From Nafulsella turpanensis ZLM-10 (lineage in GTDB: Bacteria > Bacteroidota > Bacteroidia > Cytophagales > Cyclobacteriaceae), in the NCBI RefSeq assembly GCF_000346615.1, contig NZ_ANNU01000037.1:1-64000 (forward strand): a DNA stretch of 64,000 nt. Reading direction: 5' to 3'. This document shows positions 1 to 7,202 of the stretch, one piece after another (the first letter of the stretch is position 1; every line of letters begins with the position of its first letter). Made by a program: the position numbers and the translations under genes. A model generated the notes under the pieces. The model searched no databases. It saw nothing but the letters and a program-made list of their open reading frames with translations, and had not been told where the DNA came from.

Positions 1-233
1 CATCCATAAAGTGGCTGCTTAATTCAATTAAAATTCAAAGAAAGCTGTCCTAAGCTTGGGGTCCACTAAATTCCCCGCCTGTTACCTTTGTGACTTCCTG
101 CAGGCCAGCCTTTGTTGGTTTGTTACCCTTGAGCTAATGCCATGCAGGTAGATTGGGTGGAGGTAGTGCTGTTAGCATAATAAAAGCGAAAGCTCTCCTG
201 AGCTCCAGAGAAAAATGTTTGTACTTCGGCTCG
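1..233. other. No recognisable gene
   Basis: I see no convincing coding frame, RNA or repeat here. The stretch leads into a degraded recombinase remnant and is probably part of the same decayed accessory DNA. Confidence 0.4.
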
Positions 234-425
234 TCTACATCCTATCTGGCCCTGCCTACCTTTACCACTGTCATTATGCGCAAAAGGGCTTCCATTGAAA
301 TGGCTTCCGGCCTGCTGGGCCACCAGAGCGTTGCCACCACCAAAAGCTACCGGGCAGACTTTGAAGATGAGTCGGTTAAGAAGGTCACTGGCAATCTGCT
401 GGATGCGATTAATGTTAACATTAAG
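234..425 (+). pseudogene. C-terminal remnant of a tyrosine recombinase (integrase)
   Basis: The frame reads like the last ~60 residues of a Bacteroidota phage-type integrase: a box resembling ARHTFTTVLMRKG, then SIEM..GLLGHQSVATTKSY and an acidic tail FEDESVKKV. The LGHQS histidine and the terminal tyrosine (KSY) are kept, but the catalytic Arg-His of box II reads Leu-Pro (ALPTFTT). No N-terminal or central domain lies upstream, and the frame runs past the usual stop into unrelated codons (stop at 540-542). It is a dead fragment. It differs clearly from the intact integrase at 5938 and so marks an older integration event. Confidence 0.7.
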
Positions 426-492
426 GTTAACTTTAGCAATGGTGCAGCCCTAGTTCGAAGGCCAACATTTGCAAAGGACAAAAAAAAAGCAA

Positions 493-786
493 ATGATGTA
501 CACAAACGAAAATTTACCCAACCCCTTTCAGCAGCTCTATGACAAGATGTGTAGCCTGGAGCGCAAAGTTGATGTAGGTGAAGCAGCTATAGGCACTGCT
601 AGGGTAATGCTATTGAAGGACCAACTGTTTGACAAGGACCACCGAAAACAACTTCAACAACAAATGAGCCAACTTCTCAAACAGCAAATTCTGATTGCCC
701 AGCAATTGAAAGAAATAAAACGAGAAATGGAAGAGCAGAGGAAATGGAAAGTAGGATCTTTTTGGCCTGAGAAACCACTGATGTAA
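493..786 (+). CDS. Small coiled-coil hypothetical protein
   Basis: A 97-residue frame starting at tandem ATGs (493 and 496) after a purine-rich AAAGGAC stretch. The N-terminus NPFQQLYDKMCSLERKV resembles the leader of small Bacteroidota DNA-binding or excisionase-like proteins (pattern NPFE.L..RL..IE), but no helix-turn-helix follows. The rest is a Gln/Lys/Glu-rich predicted coiled coil (QQQMSQLL, IAQQLKEIKREMEEQ). It sits just downstream of the integrase remnant and may be what is left of that older element's accessory gene. Function unknown. Confidence 0.5.
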   Translation: MMYTNENLPNPFQQLYDKMCSLERKVDVGEAAIGTARVMLLKDQLFDKDHRKQLQQQMSQLLKQQILIAQQLKEIKREMEEQRKWKVGSFWPEKPLM

Positions 787-894
787 AACAGCTTCACCAA
801 AGACTAAAAGCTATCTCATAAATGGATTTAGCAAAACTAGGATGCAAGTCAGCAAGATCAGGGATTTATCGTTACTTTATACTCGTAACTGGAG

Positions 895-1302
895 CTACGC
901 ATACATAAACTTTCTTAGCTTTTCTGCCTGTAAAGGCTTTGTTATATAGCCAGATACCAGTTCATTGTATTGAGCAACTTCTTCTGCGTCTTTTTTATTG
1001 GCTGATGATGTAAGAATAATAATTTTCAACCTGTTTCTGTCAATATCGCCCCACTTACTTAGCTCTTCCAGAAATTCAAATCCATTCATGACAGGCATAT
1101 TTAAATCAAGGAAAAGTAAATCTGTGTCATAATTAGGATTAGTAGTGCCAATAAATTTTCCTTTAACATATTGAAGAGCCTGCCTTCCGTCATGAACAGC
1201 TTCTATCTGGGTAGCAACCTCCATGTTCTCTAACATATTTCTGTTTATAAAACAGGTAATTTCATCATCATCTACTAATAAAATCTTCCCTATCTTCCCC
1301 AT
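895..1302 (-). CDS. Single-domain CheY-like response regulator
   Basis: A 135-residue stand-alone receiver domain with no output domain. The acidic pocket is DDD at residues 11-13, the phospho-acceptor is Asp66 in LFLDLNMPVMNGF, the switch Thr is in IIILTSS (Thr98), and the conserved Lys is in YITKPL (Lys122). All residues needed for phosphorylation by a histidine kinase are present. Such receivers are common in Bacteroidota and act by protein contact or in phosphorelays. Nearby lie two further receiver genes and a soluble histidine kinase at 4174, which may be its partner (inference from proximity only). Confidence 0.88.
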   Translation of the reverse strand: MGKIGKILLVDDDEITCFINRNMLENMEVATQIEAVHDGRQALQYVKGKFIGTTNPNYDTDLLFLDLNMPVMNGFEFLEELSKWGDIDRNRLKIIILTSSANKKDAEEVAQYNELVSGYITKPLQAEKLRKFMYA

Positions 1303-1787
1303 CTTTATCCATTAATGTAAAAAATGAATTAAATCCTTAAAAGGTACGGTAGTTTCATAAAGATGTTTAAAAAGAAAAATTAGAACAATTTTTTCTGCTA
1401 ATAATTTTGTTCCTTTTCTTTTATAAAAAGAAAGCTTAGTGGGGAGAAAAAGACAATAAGCATCCTCTCCAGGTGTTAAAAAGCCCAGCAAAACTTTTAC
1501 ATCCTGCTGGGCTTCGAGAGTTTAAAAAGTTCAGTCTAAAAAGTTTTATGGTAGCTTAAAAAATGCTTTTGTAGTCTTACGAAAAGGAGAATTAAGAGTT
1601 TCGAAAAATATGTAATAAACTTTCTATTGCTTCATCTGAAAATTTCGGCTCGTCGATTAGGATTAATGCGTTTAATTTTTATACTTAACCCATGACTAAG
1701 GCTTGTTTAGGTGACGTAGGATAAAGCTGTCACTTACGGTAGCCTTACATGATACGGTATTTGGTCAGCCATTAACTATTTTAAGCT
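1303..1787. other. Long AT-rich intergenic region between divergent receiver genes
   Basis: 485 bp with no credible gene. It must hold the promoters of the two divergent receiver genes, and it contains one strong hairpin terminator (1481-1514) that no visible upstream gene explains. Confidence 0.5.
1481..1514 (-). terminator. Orphan rho-independent terminator
   Basis: A perfect 10-bp stem AAGCCCAGCA/TGCTGGGCTT with a 14-nt loop. Read on the minus strand it is followed by a run of five T, so it terminates leftward transcription. No leftward gene is visible between it and 1787, so it may serve a small RNA or be left from a lost gene. Confidence 0.6.
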
Positions 1788-2222
1788 ATGGACAAGTTAT
1801 CGCAAATACTAATCATAGATGATGACCCCCTGACAGGTTTCCTTCACAAAAAGTTTATCAAAAGGCATGGAGTGCCACATCAGGTGGAAACAGTAAGTAG
1901 TGGAGAGCAGGCTCTTCAACTTCTTAATAGTTGTATACAGACTAAAAATGAAGATAAAATTCCTCAGTTGATATTTCTGGAAGTTGATATGCCTTTTGAT
2001 GATGGCTTTAACTTTTTAAGAGCTTATCAAAAACTGGAGTTTAAAGATAAAGACTCAGTAGTCATTGCAGCTCTCACCTGCTCTGTTTCCAGTAAACTCA
2101 AAAACAGGATAAAAGAGTATCCTATCCATGACTATGTAGAAAAACCACTAACAGAAGAGGGGTTGTTCGCCTTGATGAAAAGGCATTTTAGTGGCGATAA
2201 AAACAAAGAAATTAAGTCCTGA
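1788..2222 (+). CDS. CheY-like receiver with Glu at the phospho-acceptor site
   Basis: A 144-residue receiver-only protein. The N-terminal acidic cluster (DDDP, residues 11-14), the switch Thr (AALTCS, Thr97) and the conserved Lys (YVEKPL, Lys119) are present. The phospho-acceptor Asp of the LDxxMP motif is replaced by Glu65 (LIFLEVDMPFDDGF). Asp67 two residues later does not occupy the acceptor position. Asp-to-Glu changes at this site can mimic phosphorylation in some regulators (established), so the protein may be constitutively active or a phosphorylation-independent adaptor (inference). It is divergent from the receiver at 895. Confidence 0.82.
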   Translation: MDKLSQILIIDDDPLTGFLHKKFIKRHGVPHQVETVSSGEQALQLLNSCIQTKNEDKIPQLIFLEVDMPFDDGFNFLRAYQKLEFKDKDSVVIAALTCSVSSKLKNRIKEYPIHDYVEKPLTEEGLFALMKRHFSGDKNKEIKS

Positions 2223-2510
2223 TGGTAAGACTCCATTTTACGGCAGGATTACCATTAGGCACCAATTTTAGCTTATGGTGCATTGTGATAGGAGTGTTTT
2301 AAAATATTTCTAACAGCAGCCCTTGTGGTTCTTTATATGGAAAAGCTTGAAAGGAGGTTGCTTGGAAGGCGCCAGTATTACCTAAAGCAGGATTTAAATC
2401 TGGCTTTTTTTACTCATCGGTAATGAGTTCTTTTTTTTTATCTTGCTTGCTATTGAGCACCACCATCTGATAGAAAATAGCATTATTTAATAATAAAAGG
2501 CTGTGTTGTA

Positions 2511-2666
2511 ATGGGAAAACCTGATTATATTCTCTTAATTGATGATGATGAAATGGCAAACTATCTGGATGTATTGATGCTTCAGAGGGGGAATGCTGCC
2601 GAAGAAATATTTGTGGTTGAAAATGCAAATGATGCCTTCTCAATTATCAATCAAATAGAGGAAAAA
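2511..2666 (+). pseudogene. Receiver-domain gene truncated by an IS element
   Basis: The frame opens with a typical receiver N-terminus (PDYILLIDDDEMANYL, then IFVVENANDAFSIIN) and runs straight into the left inverted repeat of an insertion sequence at 2667, before any phospho-acceptor motif. The missing C-terminal half does not resume on the far side of the IS at 3975. Either the insertion was followed by a deletion, or two IS copies recombined. It is the third receiver of this small cluster and is inactive. Confidence 0.8.
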
Positions 2667-2701
2667 TGGACTTGCAACAAAAAAGCGGACAATAAATTAA
2701 G
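2667..2701. repeat. IS left terminal inverted repeat
   Basis: Begins TGGACTTGCAAC and ends GGACAATAAATTAAG. It pairs with the repeat at 3940-3974. Confidence 0.7.
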
Positions 2702-3632
2702 CAACTAAAGCATATTGATTTAAATGTTGCTCCATCTGTGCTGGACTTCGATAGCCCAGGGAGGAATGCAGTCTTTTTCTATTGTACCAGATTTCTATAT
2801 ATTCAAAAACCGTAGCAGAAGCTTCCTGCTGATTTTCAAGTTTATAGTCATAAACACATTCTACTTTCAGGGTTTTAAAGAAGCTTTCAGCCACGGCATT
2901 ATCCCAGCAATTAGCTTTCCTGCTCATGCTTTGACTTATAAGGAAAAATGCCTTTAATTCTTGCCTGAATTCATCACAGGCATACTGTACACCTCTGTCT
3001 GAGTGAAAGATAAGAGGCTGAATCACAGGTCTGTTTTTTACTGCCATCCTGAAAGCTGCTACTTTTGTGTCTTTGGCTTTCATCGTTCTGCTTAGAGCCC
3101 AGCCTATAATCTTCCTATCAGCTAAGTCCAGTACCACAGTAAGGTATAGCCAAGCTGTAACAGTTCTGATATACGTTACATCCGATACCCAGGCCTGACC
3201 TGTTGCTGTAGCGGTAAAGTTGCGGTTCAACAGGTTCTCACTCACAGGATAATTGTGTTTTGAATCCGTAGTAACTTTAAACCTTTTAATTCGCTTTGCT
3301 CTTAGGCCTGCCTGTTTCATTAGTCGGGCAACCCTGGGCATGGATACAGAAATGTTCTTCGCTTTCAAAGATTTACTGATTCCTGGGCTGCCATAGGTTT
3401 GTCCCAGCGAGGAACCGCCGCTTTCCTTATGGAGCAGGCTGATCTGCTGAAGTATTTGCTGGTTCTCTATAGCTTGCTTAGATGGCTTACTATTTAGCCA
3501 TCCATAGTATTATCCACTTCGGCTTATTTTGAAAGCCTTACACATCTTCTCAATGGGGAACACAGAGGTATGATCCTTTATGAATTGGAATATCTCCCAT
3601 CGTTCTTGGAGAAGATGCTCACCGCCTTTTTT
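2697..3632 (-). pseudogene. IS150-type transposase orfB, interrupted
   Basis: The rve/DDE integrase core is recognisable: Asp in WVSDVTY, Asp in FHSDRG and Glu in NAVAESFF, with the C-terminal YNRKRLHSSLGYRSP signature. The frame is broken upstream: SRSG is followed by TAA and then YYGWL, where relatives read SRSGYY directly. A 15-bp GC-rich in-frame insertion also splits KESGQTYGSP. The longest remaining open frame starts at a TTG at 3368 and lacks the N-terminal HTH_21 part, so transposase activity is unlikely. Confidence 0.8.
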
Positions 3633-3916
3633 AGAATGCGGGGCCGCCCCATCCCTTTCCATCTCTGCATCCTTTAAAGCCTTTTTTAAACGAGTTATCT
3701 CTGCTTCCTCAGGGGTTTGTTTTGGCTTTCCATTACCAGGAAAGCTACCTTCTCCCTTGTCTAAAAGTTCCCTGCGCCAGCGATAAATCAACCCAACTTT
3801 TATATCCAATTCTTTGGCCAGATCTACTAAATTCTCTCTGCTTTTGCTGAGTTCAACCGGGCCGCGGCGGCTATCATTAGTTTGAACTCCTTGTCAAATT
3901 TTCTTCTTTGTGACAT
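3578..3916 (-). pseudogene. IS150-type transposase orfA, frameshifted
   Basis: Starts MSQRRKFDKEFKLMI, the classic HTH orfA N-terminus. The normal continuation VELSKSRENLVDLAKELD is present but pushed out of frame by a 14-bp GC-rich insertion at 3858-3871. A second insertion of 13 bp at 3638-3650 lies between MERD and ILKKAVSIF. Without the insertions, orfA would end at 3578 and shift to orfB at the A6G run (3626-3632), as in other IS3-family elements. Confidence 0.75.
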
Positions 3917-3939
3917 GTGAGTTAAGTTAAGTGTTTTCT

Positions 3940-3974
3940 CTTAACTTACTGTCCACCCAAATGTAGCAAAGTCA
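3940..3974. repeat. IS right terminal inverted repeat
   Basis: The reverse complement begins TGACTTTGC and ends GGACAGTAAGTTAAG. It matches the left end at 2667-2701, and the inner 17 bp match at 14 positions. Confidence 0.7.
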
Positions 3975-4173
3975 CTGGCAGAAATATCAAGTCAAAACTT
4001 CTCGTGAGCCAGCATTGTCTGGCTTATTTTCATTATCTGCTTGTCGTGATTAGTTACAGCTTAACAATGGTGGCACCTTACCCGTACCTATTTAGAAGTA
4101 AATGAATCTTTACGAATTCAAGACCACATTTTGTAAATAGAACCTATCTCATAACTGTTACAAAAAGTAAAAA

Positions 4174-5259
4174 ATGGGGAAAGTATCAGAAGATAAGCAT
4201 AAAAACATAAAGAATCTTGTAAAGCTGAATGACGAGTTAGAAAACTATTTTAGAAATACTGTCATTCCGCAGCTATTTGTCGATGCTGATTTAATTCTTC
4301 GGAAATTCACCCCACCAGCAATGAAGCACTTCAATCTTTCTTCGGCTGATGTGGGAAGGCACATTGAGGAAATATATAATAATATTCGTTATCCCACCAT
4401 TATAGAAAACATCAAAGAGGTGATTGAAAGCAAACAGGATTTAGAGAAAGAAATACAGACCACTGACAAAATGTGGTATCAAATGAACATCCTGCCTTAT
4501 CTTATCCAGAAGGAGAATAAAGCCAATGGAGTAATCATAACCTTTGTTGATATTACTGATCGCATTGAATCTTTAAAAAGATATGAGAAGCTAAACCTAA
4601 GATATGAAAATATTATTTATTCAGTTGCTCATGATTTTAAAGGTCCTCTTTCAAATTTAGAAGGGTTGATTAAAATGTTGAAAGATGTTCCTGACCATAA
4701 AAAAGAAGATTCTAAGATGATTATAAATATGGTTGGTTTATCTGTGCGGTACCTTAGAAAAGCAATTGAAGAACTCACAGATTTCAATATGGAAAGCAAT
4801 GATTCTGCAGGAGCAGTAGAGAGAGTCAATTTTGAAGATATAGTAGAGGATGTTCAGCTTGCACTAAAAGACAAAATTTATGAAACTGATGCAAAGGTTA
4901 TTACTGAATTTAAGGTATCAGACGTAGGGTTTTCCAGAAAGAATATCAGGAGTATTGTTTACAACCTTTTGAGCAATGCTATTAAATATAAAGTGCCAGA
5001 CCGAGTACCTGAGATATTAATTAAGACCGAAAAGTTAAATGATTACATACTCATGTCCGTTCGGGATAATGGGCGTGGTATTGCTGAAGATAAGCAAGAG
5101 ATAATCTTCTCTCGCCATACCAGAATAAGTCATGATGTTGAAGGAACAGGAGTAGGGCTGTTCATTGTAAAAAGAATGGTGGAAGATGGCGGTGGTAAAA
5201 TTGAAGTAGAAAGCTCTTTAGGTGAAGGATCAACTTTTAAGGTTTACTTAAAGAAGTAG
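4174..5259 (+). CDS. Soluble PAS-domain sensor histidine kinase
   Basis: A 361-residue kinase without membrane segments, so it is cytoplasmic. Residues ~25-130 form a PAS fold ending in ITFVDITDR, similar to the PAS attached to CheB/CheR-type proteins. A HisKA domain follows with phospho-accepting His153 in VAHDFKGPLSNL, then a HATPase_c domain with N box (YNLLSNAIKY), G1 (VRDNGRGI) and G2 (GTGVGLFIV). All catalytic boxes look intact. No receiver is fused, so it probably signals to separate single-domain receivers such as the one at 895 (inference). It is separated from the IS by about 200 bp. Confidence 0.92.
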   Translation: MGKVSEDKHKNIKNLVKLNDELENYFRNTVIPQLFVDADLILRKFTPPAMKHFNLSSADVGRHIEEIYNNIRYPTIIENIKEVIESKQDLEKEIQTTDKMWYQMNILPYLIQKENKANGVIITFVDITDRIESLKRYEKLNLRYENIIYSVAHDFKGPLSNLEGLIKMLKDVPDHKKEDSKMIINMVGLSVRYLRKAIEELTDFNMESNDSAGAVERVNFEDIVEDVQLALKDKIYETDAKVITEFKVSDVGFSRKNIRSIVYNLLSNAIKYKVPDRVPEILIKTEKLNDYILMSVRDNGRGIAEDKQEIIFSRHTRISHDVEGTGVGLFIVKRMVEDGGGKIEVESSLGEGSTFKVYLKK

Positions 5260-5355
5260 AATTTTCTGATTCTAGATAGAACAGGCAGATTTTTGATTGG
5301 GAGTGGCCAAGGCTTTGGAAAATAGTATTCAGGTAAAGCTTAGGGAGGAAAAAAA

Positions 5356-5645
5356 CTACGCCAGCCGGTAATCCCATTCCTTATAGTGTGCCTGTTCCAT
5401 AATTTCGTCCAGGATTTCCTTGAGCTCTGCTTTGGTGCCTTTGCGGCGGAGGGTGTTTTTTACGGACAAGCTTGTCTGCGCCTTTACGCCGTCTTTTTTG
5501 TACCAGTCGGACTGGACGGCATTTTTTCGGATAAGGGCCGTAATGTCTTTGACTACTTCTTTGATGAGCTCGAGGTTCTGCACGGCTTTGGGGTGGCGGG
5601 CCAGAATCTCCCTTCTCTTCGGTAAGGCCAGCTGCTGGCGGCGAA
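5356..5645 (-). pseudogene. C-terminal stub of a type I restriction HsdR subunit
   Basis: The frame reads HPKAVQNLELIKEVVKDITALIRKNAV, SDWYKKDGVKA and SLSVKNTLRRKG, then a charged helix ending at a stop. This matches the C-terminal helical tail of type I restriction R subunits (pattern VKDI..L.RKN...DW..K..V.A). The nuclease and helicase domains are missing; the frame opens at about 5645, only 75 bp from the tRNA fragment. It differs from the tail of the intact HsdR at 18374, so it comes from a different restriction system that once lay beside this tRNA. Confidence 0.65.
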
Positions 5646-5686
5646 ACTGAAAAATTAGTTACATTTAGCGTTACATAAAATAAAAG

Positions 5687-5713
5687 AGCCCCTAATCTTA
5701 TCAATTAGGGGCT
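5687..5713. terminator. Terminator of the original tRNA locus
   Basis: A 10-bp stem AGCCCCTAAT/ATTAGGGGCT with a 7-nt loop and T-rich tails on both strands. It lies directly 3' of the displaced tRNA fragment on the minus strand, where the tRNA terminator would have been before integration. Confidence 0.7.
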
Positions 5714-5720
5714 TTTATGG

Positions 5721-5765
5721 GAGTGGGCCCAACAGGGCTCGAACCTGTGACCCTCTGATTATGAG
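5721..5765 (-). repeat. attL: displaced tRNA 3' half
   Basis: 45 bp matching 24576-24620 at 43 positions, covering the tRNA from the anticodon loop to the 3' end. It has no 5' half, so it is not a functional tRNA. The two differences pair with each other in the T-arm stem (ACAGG/CCTGT here, ACTGG/CCAGT at the right end). Confidence 0.9.
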
Positions 5766-5937
5766 GCACACCTTTTACCTGCCCGTTTATTAATAAATAG
5801 TGCTTTATTTTATCTTAAACCCATTTTTTAGGCTTTTGGCTTAATATTTATTTATAGGTAATATAAGTATTTTAAGTGTATTTGTATGTCAAATTGTATG
5901 CAAATCCGTAAATTGTACATACACCCATACAAAGAGT
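5766..5937. other. attP-proximal arm region before the integrase
   Basis: An AT-rich, non-coding 172 bp with several TTGTATG-like words (5882, 5894, a variant near 5912 and an inverted copy near 5927). It probably carries integrase/excisionase binding sites and the int promoter. Confidence 0.5.
5882..5905 (+). repeat. Candidate integrase arm site (left copy)
   Basis: The 24-bp sequence TTGTATGTCAAA + TTGTATGCAAAT, itself two 12-bp near-repeats. It is identical to 24475-24498 at the other end of the element. Confidence 0.75.
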
Positions 5938-7164
5938 ATGAATACGACCACATCGATAATTCTGGACACACGCAGGGCGAAGCAGGACGGGACTTTTCCA
6001 GTGAAGTTGCGGGTGACCCACCAGCGCAAACAGAAGTATTTTGCTATCGGTATTTCGCTGAGTCAGACTGATTTTGATAAAGCTCAGGGTGAAAAGCCCA
6101 GGGGAGAGTACAAAGACCTAAAAATCAAGTTTGGTTCCCTGGAGGCTCGGGCAATAAAGGTTATTGAAAAGCTGCCGGAATTTTCATTCGAAGCCTTTGA
6201 AAAGCGCTTTCTCGAAAAGAAGCAGAGCGGGCAGGATGTATACTCCTATTATGACAGATACATAGATAGCTTGAAGCAGGAGGGTCGGGTAGGTACTGCC
6301 AGCAGCTACCAAACCAGCCTGAATTCCTTAAAATCTTTTCACCCAAAGAAATTATCCTTTGCCAAGGTAAATGCGGAATTTCTGTTAGCCTACGAGCGCT
6401 GGATGCTGAGTAGGGGGAACAGCCAAACCTCAGTAGGAATCTACCTCCGAACTTTACGAGCCCTTTTTAATCTGGCGATAGAAGAAGGGGTACTTGATAA
6501 GAAAGACTACCCCTTTGGTAAAAGAAAATACCAGATACCTGCAGGTCGCAACATAAAGAAAGCCCTCACCCTGGAGGATATTCAAAAAATATTTGACTAC
6601 CAGCCAGTTTCTGAGTCCGAGGCCTGGAGCCGGGATTTATGGCTTTTCAGCTACCTGTGCAACGGGATTAATGTAAAGGACATTGCCCGGTTGAAATATC
6701 GAAACATCGAGGGCGATAAAATCACCTTCATACGAGCCAAAACTGAAAGAACCGCTAAGAAGAACCTGAAGCCGGTAGTGGCTATTCTTACTCCTGAAGC
6801 AAAAGAAATCTTGGAACGTTGGGGGCTTAAGCCACGGCACGCTGAAACTTATGTTTTTGGTATTCTAACAAATAGCGTTACCCCAGAACGGGAAATGAAG
6901 TTAGTGCAGCAGGCAGTAAAAAACATTAATAAGTATATCAAAAGAATAGCAGTTGCGCTTGGTATTGAAAAGGAGGTAACCACCTACACAGCCCGGCACA
7001 GCTTTTCAACCATTTTAAAGCGCTCTGGCGCACCTATAGAGTTTATTAGTGAATCCTTAGGGCACCAGGATTTGAAGACAACAGAATACTATTTAGATAG
7101 CTTTGAAGATGATGTAAAGAAACAGTATGCTGGACTACTAACGAACTTTAAAAAGTCACACTAG
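5938..7164 (+). CDS. Tyrosine recombinase / integrase of the element
   Basis: 408 residues with an N-terminal arm-binding region, a SAM-like core-binding domain (~100-190) and a catalytic domain (~205-400). Visible active-site residues are Arg353 and His354 (TARHSFST), His376 (SLGHQD) and the tyrosine nucleophile at 384/385 (EYYL). The first catalytic Arg of box I is not seen: the motif reads CNGINVKDIARL with Asn245 at that position, reminiscent of IntDOT, which has Ser there. Its place next to attL in an element flanked by tRNA repeats makes it the integrase for this tRNA. The start was chosen at MNTTTSII, which matches the family N-terminus. Confidence 0.95.
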   Translation: MNTTTSIILDTRRAKQDGTFPVKLRVTHQRKQKYFAIGISLSQTDFDKAQGEKPRGEYKDLKIKFGSLEARAIKVIEKLPEFSFEAFEKRFLEKKQSGQDVYSYYDRYIDSLKQEGRVGTASSYQTSLNSLKSFHPKKLSFAKVNAEFLLAYERWMLSRGNSQTSVGIYLRTLRALFNLAIEEGVLDKKDYPFGKRKYQIPAGRNIKKALTLEDIQKIFDYQPVSESEAWSRDLWLFSYLCNGINVKDIARLKYRNIEGDKITFIRAKTERTAKKNLKPVVAILTPEAKEILERWGLKPRHAETYVFGILTNSVTPEREMKLVQQAVKNINKYIKRIAVALGIEKEVTTYTARHSFSTILKRSGAPIEFISESLGHQDLKTTEYYLDSFEDDVKKQYAGLLTNFKKSH

Positions 7165-7202
7165 AGTTTAGCTCAATAAAATATAAAACTACATAGAGAC
7201 AA

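Larger units (their letters stand above)
2667..3974 (-). mobile_element. Degenerate IS3-family (IS150-like) insertion sequence
   Basis: About 1.3 kb bounded by imperfect ~35-bp inverted repeats that start with TG (2667-2701 and 3940-3974, about 23 of 35 positions matching, strongest in the inner GGACA.TAA.TTAAG part). It encodes an orfA/orfB transposase pair on the minus strand with an A6G slippery site between them. Both ORFs are broken by short GC-rich insertions and a stop codon. No target-site duplication is visible, which fits a rearrangement after insertion. Confidence 0.85.

Noticed and set aside
5381-5704. 107-codon minus-strand frame overlapping the HsdR stub
   Set aside because: Different frame from the one matching HsdR; low-complexity, and it runs through the tRNA terminator.
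5721-5765. Functional tRNA at the left end
   Set aside because: Only the 3' half from the anticodon loop onward is present; no D arm or 5' acceptor strand.
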